Source: Nocardia cyriacigeorgica
Lineage (GTDB): Bacteria; Actinomycetota; Actinomycetes; Mycobacteriales; Mycobacteriaceae
Length of the DNA: 64,000 nt
Direction of reading: 5' to 3'
NCBI RefSeq assembly: GCF_005863245.1
Contig: NZ_VBUT01000013.1
Coordinates: 1 to 64,000 of the forward strand
The notes below the pieces were generated by a model that did no database searches, had not been told where the DNA came from, and saw only the letters and a list, made by a program, of their open reading frames with translations. A program made the translations under genes and the position numbers. Positions 1-7,301 of the stretch are shown here, piece by piece. Position 1 is the stretch's first letter, and every line of letters starts with the position of its first letter.

Positions 1-1
1 A

Positions 2-550
2 GTCGCCACCACCGCCACCGGCGGCACCGTCCCCCTCGCAGACGCGCTCACCCTCGCCCAACGATCCCAACCCTGGCTCGCCGTCTTCGACCACACAGGC
101 CTACCCCTACACCTCGGCCGCACCAAACGCCTCGCCTCCGCCGCCCAACGACTCGCACTCATCGCTGCCCTGAAAGGCTGCTCGCGCCCCGGCTGCGACG
201 CCCCCGCCAGCCTGTCCGCGGTGCATCACGTCCTGGACTATCGCAAGAATGGTGCCACCGACATCGATAACCTCACCCTGGCCTGCGATGCCTGCCACGC
301 GTTGATCCACGATGGCCCCGGCGGCTGGAAAACCCGCACCGAAGGCCCCCACTCCCCATACGCCGGACGCACCGCCTGGATCGCCCCACCCCACATCGAC
401 CCCCACCAAACACCACGAATCAACCACCGCCACCACGCCGGCGAGCTACTCGCCGAAACACTCACCCACAACCACATTCGCAACCAACAAGCCCGCGAAC
501 AACACCAACGACAACGTCACTTCGAGAAGCCAGACTTCACCGCGGCATGA
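2..550 (+). CDS. HNH endonuclease, DUF222/13E12-repeat family, 3' part only
   Basis: The reading frame is open from the left edge to a TGA at 548-550, so only about 182 C-terminal residues are present. It contains a cysteine/histidine HNH centre: CSRPGC, then VHHVLDYRKNGATDIDNL, then CDACH and IHDG. This is the zinc/metal-binding core of the actinobacterial 13E12-repeat HNH proteins, which usually follows an N-terminal DUF222 domain (here outside the window). The tail is rich in His, Asn and Gln. These proteins are presumed nucleases and are present in many copies in mycobacteria and nocardiae; their biological role is not established. The family is recognised from the motif spacing; the function is inferred. 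Confidence 0.85.
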   Translation, partial: VATTATGGTVPLADALTLAQRSQPWLAVFDHTGLPLHLGRTKRLASAAQRLALIAALKGCSRPGCDAPASLSAVHHVLDYRKNGATDIDNLTLACDACHALIHDGPGGWKTRTEGPHSPYAGRTAWIAPPHIDPHQTPRINHRHHAGELLAETLTHNHIRNQQAREQHQRQRHFEKPDFTAA

Positions 551-584
551 CAGTGCCGACGACCCCATACGCTGAGGAACTCAC

Positions 585-977
585 ATGCCGGCCGAAGCCG
601 AAGACGCCCGCCGAGTCGTCGCCGAACTGAACTCGGCAGCCGAACGGGTCGCTCGAGCGCATGCATACGGCAGGGATGGGCATCGCCGCACCCAGATCGG
701 AATCAGCCGTGCCGCGGCGATCGTATGCACCTCCGCCGGTGACCCCGTCACCCTGGTCGATCCTTACATCGTCGAAACCAGCAGAAGACGAACAGTACGA
801 AGGATGCCTGAGCGACTTCGACCTACGCAGGCCGGTGCTGGGCCGCTGGCAATCCCTGTCGAACCTGCCTGGCGTCGAACCCATCCCGTCGAGCAGTATC
901 GAGCCACCGCCACGAACTGGACCTACTGCCAGAAACGTTGTGCAGGTGCGGTATTGCAGCGTCGCGCACGGTGCTGA
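585..977 (+). pseudogene. Possible frameshifted gene, function unknown
   Basis: An ATG at 585 has a good ribosome-binding site (gaggaac, 7 nt upstream) and about 65 codons with normal actinobacterial third-position GC (MPAEAEDARRVVAELNSAAE onward). From about position 785 the codon pattern in this frame deteriorates, while the +1 frame becomes gene-like (AEDEQYEGCLSDFDLRRPVL, ending at 1122). This suggests one original gene of roughly 130-150 codons broken by a one-base insertion (or two-base loss), or a chance ORF. I do not recognise the product. It lies between the HNH gene and two minus-strand small genes in an accessory region. Confidence 0.3.
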
Positions 978-1036
978 TGCCCCTGGTCTCGAGGTGAGCG
1001 CCCGCGACAGCAGGCAGATCGGCGCTCGGCGCGCTT

Positions 1037-1264
1037 TCAGTCCGGCAGACGCGATGGCACCCGCGCGAAATCGTGGCCGGTGCGGATCATCTGGGCGCGC
1101 AGGCGTAGCAGTTCCGCTTTGAATGGGCATGGGGCGCAGGTGGTGTGGTAGGTGAGCATGGATTCGAGTTCGTCGCGGAAGAAGCCGGTGCCGGGTTTCG
1201 GGGCTTCGTGGTTGACGGGGATGTCGTCGGGGAAGGCGAGGTCGGGGGCGTTTGGGCCGGTCAT
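1037..1264 (-). CDS. Small protein of unknown function with a TCAPC motif
   Basis: 75 aa, beginning MTGPNAPDLAFPDDIPVNHE. Its start overlaps the stop of the upstream gene by 4 bp (positions 1261-1264), so the two are translationally coupled. The C-terminal half contains YHTTCAPCPFKAELLRLRAQ, with a CxxC pair next to a basic helix. That could bind a metal, but no second pair is visible. No family is recognised. The coupled start and normal codon use support a real gene. It is probably a lineage-restricted accessory gene travelling with the neighbouring HTH/DUF397 genes. Confidence 0.6.
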   Translation of the reverse strand: MTGPNAPDLAFPDDIPVNHEAPKPGTGFFRDELESMLTYHTTCAPCPFKAELLRLRAQMIRTGHDFARVPSRLPD

Positions 1265-1581
1265 GCGGTGCCGCCGGGGGCGAGCAGGGCCAGGCGGGTG
1301 CCGCGAGGCAGGTAGCCGGCCGGGTGGACGATGAGCAGGTCACAGCGGTCGAGGACGACTTGGGCGCGATGGCCGAGATGATCCAGGCCTGGGGTCACAA
1401 TGGCCGCGACCTGAAGTTGCTTGATCTTGACCAGCAGCCACGGCAGGACGTCGGAGTCGGATTCGATGACGGTGCGCGCCACCGAGTACCCGCGCCGGGC
1501 CGCGAAGGCGCGCGCCTCCATCTCGAAGCCCGCCCGGCGTTTCGCGCAGCATGACTTGTTCAGATACACAACGGCTTTCAT
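1261..1581 (-). CDS. Small protein resembling a serine-recombinase N-terminal domain
   Basis: 106 aa with a strong Shine-Dalgarno (ggggag) 6 nt before ATG. The sequence MKAVVYLNKSCCAKRR, followed by EMEARAFAARRGYSV and VAAIVTPGLDHLGHRAQVVL, follows the outline of a resolvase N-terminal domain: strand, Ser at position 10, helix, then a LDxLGR-like turn. The canonical arginines are not convincingly retained, and there is no DNA-binding C-terminal domain. It is therefore unlikely to be an active recombinase; it may be a small regulatory or degenerate domain. It is the first gene of a two-gene minus-strand unit with the 75-aa gene and is divergent from the HTH regulator at 1887. Confidence 0.6.
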   Translation of the reverse strand: MKAVVYLNKSCCAKRRAGFEMEARAFAARRGYSVARTVIESDSDVLPWLLVKIKQLQVAAIVTPGLDHLGHRAQVVLDRCDLLIVHPAGYLPRGTRLALLAPGGTA

Positions 1582-1802
1582 TGCTTCTCCCCTGCTGATA
1601 TGCGATGGTGGGGCGCACGACGGCGAGGTTCAGGGATTCAGGGGCAGGAGAACCCGGCAGAACCATCCGCCACCCGAGCGCTCCAGGCTCGGCAACGGAT
1701 GTGCGGCGAGGCTTTCCCGCCGTCGTGCGCTGGGACCAGTAGACAGGTACCGCCCAGGTCACGGAAGCTTTCGCAGAGCCGATCACCGGACTTTTTCGCA
1801 AG

Positions 1803-1871
1803 ATTCCAGGGCCGGAAGGTTCCGCATTCCAATCCGGTGCACGTTCGCATTCCAGTCTGGAATCCACACCG
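1803..1871 (+). promoter_or_regulatory. Three ATTCCA repeats at exact 23-bp period upstream of the HTH gene
   Basis: ATTCCA occurs at 1803, 1826 and 1849. Each copy is followed by a variable GG or CGG and, in the first two, a TTC(C)GC tail. The third copy extends to a perfect palindrome, ATTCCAGTCTGGAAT (1849-1863), 23 bp before the HTH/DUF5753 start codon. Regularly phased half-palindromes this close to a start fit an autoregulatory operator for the adjacent regulator. The rest of 1582-1802 shows no gene I can support. Confidence 0.5.
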
Positions 1872-1886
1872 CGTGAAGGGGACTCG

Positions 1887-2765
1887 ATGGAGACAGGGGA
1901 CAGTACTTTCGCCCGACGCCAGATCGGCAAACAGCTGCGGTATCTACGCGAGACGTCGGGGGTGAGCGTCGACGCGGCGAAGAAGGCGCTAGGGGTATCG
2001 ACCCAGACTATCTGGAGGTTGGAGACCGGGCAGCCGACGAAGATCGGGCGGTTGCATATCAAGGAGCTGTGCAGGTTGTACGGGGCGCCTGACGAGACCA
2101 CGCAGATACTCCTGGAACTGCTGGAAGGCGCTGCCCGAAAGTCATGGTGGCACGCCTTCGGTGACGCTGTGCCGCGCCACTTCGATCTCTACTTGGGATT
2201 GGAATCGGCCGCGTCGAAACTGGTTACATACCAACCCTCGCTGATGCCCGGCCTGGTACAGACCGAGGAGTACCGACGGGCGTTGATCTGGACAGCGAAC
2301 CCAGGCATGCCAAAGGCCGAGGTAGAGCGCCGAGTGGATCTCGCAGCACGGCGGCAATCAAGGCTTTCCGAGCCTGCTTTCGAGGTCGAGATCCTTCTGA
2401 ACGAGGCGGCTTTCCGTCATCAGGTCGGTGGCAGATCTGTGATGGCCGATCAGCTAAAACACCTGGCGGCTATCACGGAGCTTCCAAACGTGACAATCCG
2501 GGTGCTCCCACTTACCAAGTGCCACATCGGGTTGCAGGCCGGGATTTTCAGCTTGCTGACCTTCCCTCCGTGCCCAACAGCATGGCTGAGCGAGCCACCG
2601 ATTGTGTACATTCAATGCCATGCGTCGGCGCAGTATCTGGAACGCCCCGCAGAGGTCGACCTTTACTCATCGACGGCAGACAGCATCCGAAAGGCCGCGC
2701 TGGATACACCGACCAGTCGCAACCTGATTGATCAGATAGCGAAGGAATATCGGCATGAACACTGA
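1887..2765 (+). CDS. XRE-type HTH regulator with C-terminal DUF5753 domain
   Basis: 292 aa. The N-terminus (about residues 12-70) is a helix-turn-helix of the XRE/lambda-Cro type (IGKQLRYLRETSGVSVDAAK, then GVSTQTIWRLETG). The rest, from about residue 100 (YQPSLMPGLVQTEEYRRAL) to the end, is the DUF5753 domain found in actinobacterial Scr1/WhiJ-type regulators. Members of this family occur beside small DUF397 proteins and influence development or secondary metabolism in Streptomyces; the DUF397 partner is thought to modulate the regulator. Here the stop overlaps the start of the first of three DUF397 genes by 11 bp. Phased repeats just upstream suggest autoregulation. Confidence 0.9.
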   Translation: METGDSTFARRQIGKQLRYLRETSGVSVDAAKKALGVSTQTIWRLETGQPTKIGRLHIKELCRLYGAPDETTQILLELLEGAARKSWWHAFGDAVPRHFDLYLGLESAASKLVTYQPSLMPGLVQTEEYRRALIWTANPGMPKAEVERRVDLAARRQSRLSEPAFEVEILLNEAAFRHQVGGRSVMADQLKHLAAITELPNVTIRVLPLTKCHIGLQAGIFSLLTFPPCPTAWLSEPPIVYIQCHASAQYLERPAEVDLYSSTADSIRKAALDTPTSRNLIDQIAKEYRHEH

Positions 2766-2952
2766 CCGGACCTGGTTCAAGAGCAGCTACAGCAGCGCGT
2801 CCCAGGACTGCGTGGAGATCGCCCACTTCGACAGCGGCCGCGTCGGCGTCCGCGACTCCAAGAACCCGACCGGTCCGGCGTTGACCTTCGCCCCCGCCGC
2901 TTGGGATGCATTTCTAGCCAGCGCACGCCGAGGCGAGTTCGGCCGACCATGA
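2755..2952 (+). CDS. DUF397 protein 1 of 3
   Basis: 65 aa: WFKSSYSSASQDCVEIAHF, then VGVRDSKNPTGPALTF and AWDAFL. This is the complete DUF397 signature (W-x-KSSYS, CVE, VRDSK, W..F). DUF397 proteins are the small partners of HTH/DUF5753 regulators in actinomycetes; genetic work on the whiJ-like systems suggests they counteract or modulate the regulator. The start overlaps the regulator stop (2755-2765) and the stop overlaps the start of the next DUF397 gene (ATGA at 2949), so all are one operon. Confidence 0.88.
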   Translation: MNTDRTWFKSSYSSASQDCVEIAHFDSGRVGVRDSKNPTGPALTFAPAAWDAFLASARRGEFGRP

Positions 2953-3377
2953 GCGCCACCGAGCTGCTGCCAGGAGCCCGCTGGTTCAAGAGCAGCTACA
3001 GCAACGCGTCCCGGGACTGTGTCGAAGTGGCACATTTCATCAACGGGCAGGTCGGCGTCCGCGACTCGAAGAACTCGACCGGCCCAGCGTTGACCTTCAC
3101 CCGATCGCATGGGACGCATTCCTCGCCACCGCTCGACAAGGCAAGTTCAGCCGTCCCTGAACAAGGACCCGAGATGATCGATCGTCCCGCTGTCCAATGG
3201 TTCAAGAGCAGCCATAGCGGCCCATCGCAAGACTGCGTCGAGATCGCTCATCTCGGCGGCGGCCAGGTCTGCGTCCGCGACTCGAAGAACCCCGCAGGCC
3301 CAGCGCTCATGTTCACCCCGACCGCGTGGGACACCTTCCTAGCCCACGCACGCCGAAGCGAATTCACCCGCCCCTGA
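2949..3377 (+). CDS. DUF397 proteins 2 and 3 fused by a one-base deletion
   Basis: As read, this is a 142-aa ORF carrying two DUF397 signatures (WFKSSYSNASRDCVEVAHF, then WFKSSHSGPSQDCVEIAHL). The middle segment after ALTFT is not DUF397-like. If one C is restored at about 3100-3103, the text becomes FTPIAWDAFLATARQGKFSR with a TGA at 3158-3160, exactly a normal DUF397 end. The third copy has its own ATG at 3174 and is intact (67 aa, 3174-3377). So copy 2 has lost its C-terminal strand/helix and runs into copy 3. This is either a genuine two-domain fusion or an indel error in a short C run. Confidence 0.7.
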   Translation: MSATELLPGARWFKSSYSNASRDCVEVAHFINGQVGVRDSKNSTGPALTFTRSHGTHSSPPLDKASSAVPEQGPEMIDRPAVQWFKSSHSGPSQDCVEIAHLGGGQVCVRDSKNPAGPALMFTPTAWDTFLAHARRSEFTRP

Positions 3378-3385
3378 CACACCGC

Positions 3386-3427
3386 GAAGCCCCCGCCACC
3401 GCCGATACCGGCAGCAGCGGGGGCTTC
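3386..3427 (+). terminator. Intrinsic-type terminator after the DUF397 genes
   Basis: A perfect 11-bp stem, gaagcccccgc (3386-3396) paired with gcgggggcttc (3417-3427), with a 20-nt loop. It begins 8 nt after the last DUF397 stop and ends with a short gtt. It lies between convergent genes (folD ends at 3466) and may act for both strands. Confidence 0.75.
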
Positions 3428-3465
3428 GTTGTCAGCGGCGGCATATGCCCGGGGACCGTCTCGGC

Positions 3466-4317
3466 TCAGGCGCGCGCCTTCTCCGCCGCGACGACCACGT
3501 GACGCATGAGAAGGGCGGTGGTGACGGGGCCGACGCCGCCGGGGACGGGGCTGAGGGCTTCGGCTTTGCCGCGCACGGAGTCGGCATCGACGTCGCCGAC
3601 AATGCTGCCGTCGGCGGCTTCGTTGGTGCCCACGTCGATGACGACCGCGCCGTCACGTACGTGTTCGCCGGTGACCAGGCCGATGCGGCCGGCGGCGGCG
3701 ACGACGATGTCGGCGGCGGAGGTCACCGCGGGCAGGTCGGTGGTGCGGGAGTGGCAGACCGTGACGGTGGCGTTCTCGGCCAGCAGCAGCTGGGCCAGGG
3801 GTTTGCCGACGACGTTGGAGCGGCCGACGACCGCGACATGCCGGCCGGACAGCGGGATCCGGTGATGCTTGAGCAGTTCCACCACGGCCTCGGAGGTGGC
3901 AGGGACGAATCCGTCCAGGCCGGTGGCGAGCAAGCCGAGCGACAGCGGGCTCACACCGTCGACGTCCTTGCTGGCGGCGATGGCCGAGCTCACGTCGTCG
4001 AGGGTGACGCCCTCGGGCAGCGGGGTCTGCAACATGATGGCGTCGGTGGCCGTGTCGGCGCTGCGGGCGGACAGCTCCGCGCGGATCGTGTCCGCGCTGG
4101 CGTCGGCGCCGAGATCGACGGTGTCGCAAGCGATTCCGAGCCGCTCGGCGGCTTTGCGGAGCGAGTTGACGTACCAGGCGCTGGCCGGGTCGGCATTGGC
4201 GACGACCAGGGCGAGGGTGGGTGCGGACCCGCTCTCGGACAGTGCCGCGGCACGCTGCTTGGTATCGGCATTGATGGCGGCGGCAAGTTCCTTGCCGGTC
4301 AGCGAAACGGTCTCCAC
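3466..4317 (-). CDS. folD: FolD-family methylenetetrahydrofolate dehydrogenase/cyclohydrolase, divergent paralogue
   Basis: 283 aa, full family length. FolD normally converts 5,10-methylene-THF to 10-formyl-THF in two steps in the cytosol. Visible family features are LQTPLPEG (Q97), SKDVDG, the NADP-binding GRSNVVGKPLAQLLL and the terminal PVPGGVGPVT. The segment normally holding the catalytic Tyr-x3-Lys reads WYVNSLRKAAERLG, so Tyr49 is kept but the lysine position (E. coli Lys54) is Leu53. That lysine is essential for cyclohydrolase activity in characterised enzymes. The usual CTP motif is ATS here. Actinobacteria normally encode a canonical FolD with YVRGKH; this is probably a second copy specialised for dehydrogenase activity or another role. 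Confidence 0.85.
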   Translation of the reverse strand: METVSLTGKELAAAINADTKQRAAALSESGSAPTLALVVANADPASAWYVNSLRKAAERLGIACDTVDLGADASADTIRAELSARSADTATDAIMLQTPLPEGVTLDDVSSAIAASKDVDGVSPLSLGLLATGLDGFVPATSEAVVELLKHHRIPLSGRHVAVVGRSNVVGKPLAQLLLAENATVTVCHSRTTDLPAVTSAADIVVAAAGRIGLVTGEHVRDGAVVIDVGTNEAADGSIVGDVDADSVRGKAEALSPVPGGVGPVTTALLMRHVVVAAEKARA

Positions 4318-4363
4318 GGGGGCCCAGCATAACCGGCTCCGCGCGAGGTGCGGTGTGCCGGAG

Positions 4364-4431
4364 GGCGCCCGAGCGCGGATCCGCGCGATTCGGCGGCCGA
4401 TTCAAGACCGCAATTCCCACGCTCGGGCGCC
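4364..4431. repeat. 12-bp perfect inverted repeat in the folD/DUF218 divergent region
   Basis: GGCGCCCGAGCG (4364-4375) is the exact reverse complement of CGCTCGGGCGCC (4420-4431), with a 44-nt spacer. It sits between two divergent starts (4317 minus, 4524 plus). It could form a 5'-UTR hairpin for either transcript or hold two operator half-sites. Confidence 0.5.
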
Positions 4432-4523
4432 TACCGGCCGTATCGTGATCAGTGTTTGCCACCGGCTAACTGCCAGCTGACCTACCGAAAACCCGTGTCA
4501 CACGTGGAAAGGTGTCGACTGTA

Positions 4524-5396
4524 GTGAAGATCTCGAGGCATATGAAGAACCTGGTCGCGGCGGCCTTCGCCGCGACCACCATTGCCGGCCTTGCCGCCGC
4601 GCCCGCCCAGGCCAGCCCGGAAACCGACGCCCTCTACAACTCCGCCCAGCGCCACTTCACCGCGGGCAACGACGCCGCGGGCCGCGATGATCTGCGCAGG
4701 CTCATCGGCGCCGATCCGCACGATGCCGAGGCGTTGTCGTTGCAGGCCATCTGGTCGCATTACGCGGGCGATGTGCCGGCCTTCGCCGACGCGATGGGCC
4801 GGTTGCGTGCCGTCGACGCGGGCATGGCGGCGGGCACCGATCACGTGGTGAACGCGATCGGCGCGGCGGTGGCGACACTGCCCAATCCGCTGCCCGCGCT
4901 GGTCGGCCCGCAGACCGGCATCGTGGTGCTCGGTTACGGACTGCTGCCCGACGGTTCGCTGCGGCCGGAGCTGGTGAACCGGCTCACCGCCGCGTGGATC
5001 CAGGCGGTCGCCTCACCGTTCTCGCCGGTGATCGTGACCGGCGGCAATCCGCAGAACGGGATCGCCGAGGCCGATGCCATGTTCCATTGGCTGGTCGGGC
5101 GCGGCCTGCCCGCCTCACGCATCCACGTGGAGAACCGGGCCGGATCGACGGTGCAGAACGCGCTGTTCAGCTCGCGGATGCTGCGTGACCTCGGCGCCAC
5201 CAGCGCGGTCGTGGTGACCTCCCCGAACCACATCCGCCGCGCCGTCGCCGATTTCATCGTGGCCGGAACCCATGTGGTCGGCGCGATGACGTCGCTGGAA
5301 CAGCTGGTCTCCCAGCTGCCACCGCCGAGCAGGCAGGCCCAGCGCGGCATCTACCTCGACGCCACCCGCACCTTCCAGCTCGCCACCGCGCGCTGA
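4524..5396 (+). CDS. Secreted DUF218 (YdcF/SanA-like) protein
   Basis: About 290 aa. I chose the GTG at 4524 because ggaaagg lies 11 nt upstream; an in-frame GTG at 4512 and ATG at 4542 are alternatives. A signal peptide is clear (MKNLVAAAFAATTIAGLAAA, cleavage near AQA-SPE). Residues about 30-120 are helical and TPR-like. The DUF218 core follows: GIVVLGYGLLPDGSLRPEL, VIVTGG, EADAMFHWL, ENRAGSTVQNALFS and VVTSPNHIRRA. DUF218 proteins such as E. coli SanA and ElyC affect envelope integrity, but their chemistry is unclear. The protein is predicted to be exported, and its substrate is unknown. Confidence 0.85.
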   Translation: MKISRHMKNLVAAAFAATTIAGLAAAPAQASPETDALYNSAQRHFTAGNDAAGRDDLRRLIGADPHDAEALSLQAIWSHYAGDVPAFADAMGRLRAVDAGMAAGTDHVVNAIGAAVATLPNPLPALVGPQTGIVVLGYGLLPDGSLRPELVNRLTAAWIQAVASPFSPVIVTGGNPQNGIAEADAMFHWLVGRGLPASRIHVENRAGSTVQNALFSSRMLRDLGATSAVVVTSPNHIRRAVADFIVAGTHVVGAMTSLEQLVSQLPPPSRQAQRGIYLDATRTFQLATAR

Positions 5397-5454
5397 GAAC
5401 CGCCTACCGAATAACCGGGCGCGATCCCGTCCCGCGCCGAAGCACACTGGAGCG

Positions 5455-6252
5455 GTGATCGATCCGAACTTCGATGCCGTCGTCGCACGTTTGCGCGCGG
5501 CCGGATGCGTGTTCGCCGAAGACGAGGCGCGGCTGCTGCTCGACGCGACCACCGATCGGGCCGGACTCGACCGGCTGGTCGAGCGGCGTGCCGCGGGTGT
5601 CCCGCTGGAACACCTGCTCGGCTGGGTCGAGTTCCGTGGGCTCCGCATCGGTATCCGCCCGGGCGTGTTCGTCCCGCGGCAGCGCACCGCGTTCCTGGTG
5701 GACGAGGCGGCGGCCCTGGCCCGCACCGCGGGACGCGCCGAACTTACCGTGGTGGATATGTGCTGCGGTTCCGGCGCTCTCGGTCTGGCGTTGGTGACCG
5801 AACTGGCGGAGCAGACGTCGCGCATCGCGCTGGACGCCGCCGATATCGACCCCGTCGCGGTCGGCTGCGCTCAGCAGAACCTGGAGCCGATCGGCGGCGG
5901 AGCCCACCAGGGTGATCTGTTCGCCGCACTACCGCCGCACCTGCGTGGCCGCATCGACATCCTGCTCTGCAATACGCCCTACGTGCCGTCGAGCGAGATC
6001 GCGCGCATGCCACCGGAGGCCCGCGACCACGAACCGGTTGCCGCGCTGGACGGCGGCCACGACGGGCTCGACATCTTCCGTCGCGTAGCTGCCGAGGCAC
6101 CCGAATGGCTGGCGCCCGGTGGTCATCTGCTGGTCGAGATCAGCGAGGAACAAGAGCAGACCGCCGCGGCCATCGCCGCCGATGCCGGACTCACCGCGGT
6201 GATCGCCCACTCCCCCGAGCTGTACGCGACCGCCATCATCTGCACGCACTGA
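5455..6252 (+). CDS. PrmC-related putative protein N5-glutamine methyltransferase
   Basis: 265 aa with a GTG start. It has an N-terminal helical domain, then the PrmC-like GVPLEHLLGWVEFRGLRI and the SAM-binding VVDMCCGSGALGLAL (about residues 98-112). The substrate motif is NTPYVPSSEI where PrmC/HemK has NPPY. This matches an actinobacterial PrmC-related family whose target is unknown, distinct from the release-factor methyltransferase. The Asn and Tyr that hold the target glutamine are kept, so glutamine methylation remains plausible. It lies 58 bp after the DUF218 gene and may be cotranscribed with it. Confidence 0.82.
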   Translation: MIDPNFDAVVARLRAAGCVFAEDEARLLLDATTDRAGLDRLVERRAAGVPLEHLLGWVEFRGLRIGIRPGVFVPRQRTAFLVDEAAALARTAGRAELTVVDMCCGSGALGLALVTELAEQTSRIALDAADIDPVAVGCAQQNLEPIGGGAHQGDLFAALPPHLRGRIDILLCNTPYVPSSEIARMPPEARDHEPVAALDGGHDGLDIFRRVAAEAPEWLAPGGHLLVEISEEQEQTAAAIAADAGLTAVIAHSPELYATAIICTH

Positions 6253-6296
6253 CTCCGCGCCCGCGACCCGTGCGGCCGGCGCCGACATACACGCCC

Positions 6297-6329
6297 GGCT
6301 ACGCCCGGTGCCGAAGACCCGGCGTAGCC
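6297..6329 (+). terminator. Hairpin terminator between convergent genes
   Basis: ggctacgcc (6297-6305) pairs perfectly with ggcgtagcc (6321-6329) across a 15-nt loop, 45 nt after the methyltransferase stop and before the end of the convergent SDR gene. There is no T tract, as is usual in this GC range. Confidence 0.6.
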
Positions 6330-6439
6330 CCGGAAACCACCGCCCCGACGCGACCACGCAACTCGCTCGGGCGCTGCTCGTCGAGCACTCGCGCCGGCGC
6401 AGATCCCGGCCGCGCCGGCGTCACACCCGGGACCCGGAA

Positions 6440-7267
6440 CTACTTGCGCCCGGTGAACTCCTCCATCGAGCGGTACACGCCGACCGTGTCGAGGAACAGG
6501 TCGCGCAGTTTAATCGGGAGGATGCCCGACAGCGCCTTGTTCAGCCGTGACGTCCACGGCAGGATCACCAGGGCCCCACCGTTTTTCATCTCCTGCCAGG
6601 AAGTCTCGACGACTTCTTCCTGCTTGAGGATCGGGGTGAGCAGGAAGCCCTTGGCGCCGTCGAACATTCCGGTGTCGATGTAGGTCGGGCACACCGTGGT
6701 CACCTTGACGTGGTCGTGGCCTGCCTGCTCGAGCTCGATCCGCACCGAATCCGACCAGCCCAGCGCCGCCCACTTGGACGCGGCGTACACACTCATCCGC
6801 GGGTTCGACACCAGACCGGCCGAGGACGCGATGTTCAACACCCGCGCCTGCCCGCTGCCCGCGACCATGGCGGGCAGGAACTCGAGGGTGACATACATCG
6901 GGGCCAGCGAGTTGATCGCCATGGTCTTGTCGATGTCGGCGCGGTTGGTGGTCTCCCAGAAGTAGGTGTTGCCGCGCACGATTCCGGCATTGTTGACCAG
7001 GATGTCGATATCGCCGACCTCCTCGCGCACGGCCTGCGCGGCCTCGCCGATCTGGTCGGGGGCGGAGACATCGACGACGAAGTGGTGGATGGTGCCGCCG
7101 AGGGCGGTCAGCTCGGCGGCGGTGCTCTTCAGCGCGACCTCGTTGATATCCCACAGCACCACCGCCGCGGCGCCCTCACGCACGGCGCGTTCGGCGAACA
7201 GCTTGCCCAAGCCCATGGCGGCGCCGGTGACCAGGACCTTCTTGCCCGCGACCGTTTCCAATTTCAT
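6440..7267 (-). CDS. Short-chain dehydrogenase/reductase (SDR)
   Basis: 275 aa, classical SDR. The cofactor motif is VTGAAMGLGKLFAE (about residues 14-27), with WDIN at the end of beta2, NNAGIVRG (91-98), a SSAG Ser and the catalytic YAASK near residue 162. The C-terminal region is extended (LSGILPIKLRDLFLDTVGVY), like the retinol/hydroxysteroid dehydrogenase subgroup that handles hydrophobic alcohols and may associate with membrane. It lies 34 bp downstream of the aldehyde dehydrogenase in the same orientation, so an alcohol to aldehyde to acid oxidation pair is likely. Control is probably through the TetR operator at 8899-8924. Confidence 0.87.
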   Translation of the reverse strand: MKLETVAGKKVLVTGAAMGLGKLFAERAVREGAAAVVLWDINEVALKSTAAELTALGGTIHHFVVDVSAPDQIGEAAQAVREEVGDIDILVNNAGIVRGNTYFWETTNRADIDKTMAINSLAPMYVTLEFLPAMVAGSGQARVLNIASSAGLVSNPRMSVYAASKWAALGWSDSVRIELEQAGHDHVKVTTVCPTYIDTGMFDGAKGFLLTPILKQEEVVETSWQEMKNGGALVILPWTSRLNKALSGILPIKLRDLFLDTVGVYRSMEEFTGRK

Positions 7268-7301
7268 GATTTGCGTCCCTTGTTCGATGTGTGGTCTGCG
7301 G

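Noticed and set aside
3445..4332. 295-aa plus-strand open frame opposite folD
   Set aside because: Gly-rich antisense translation with no motif; folD is clearly on the minus strand.
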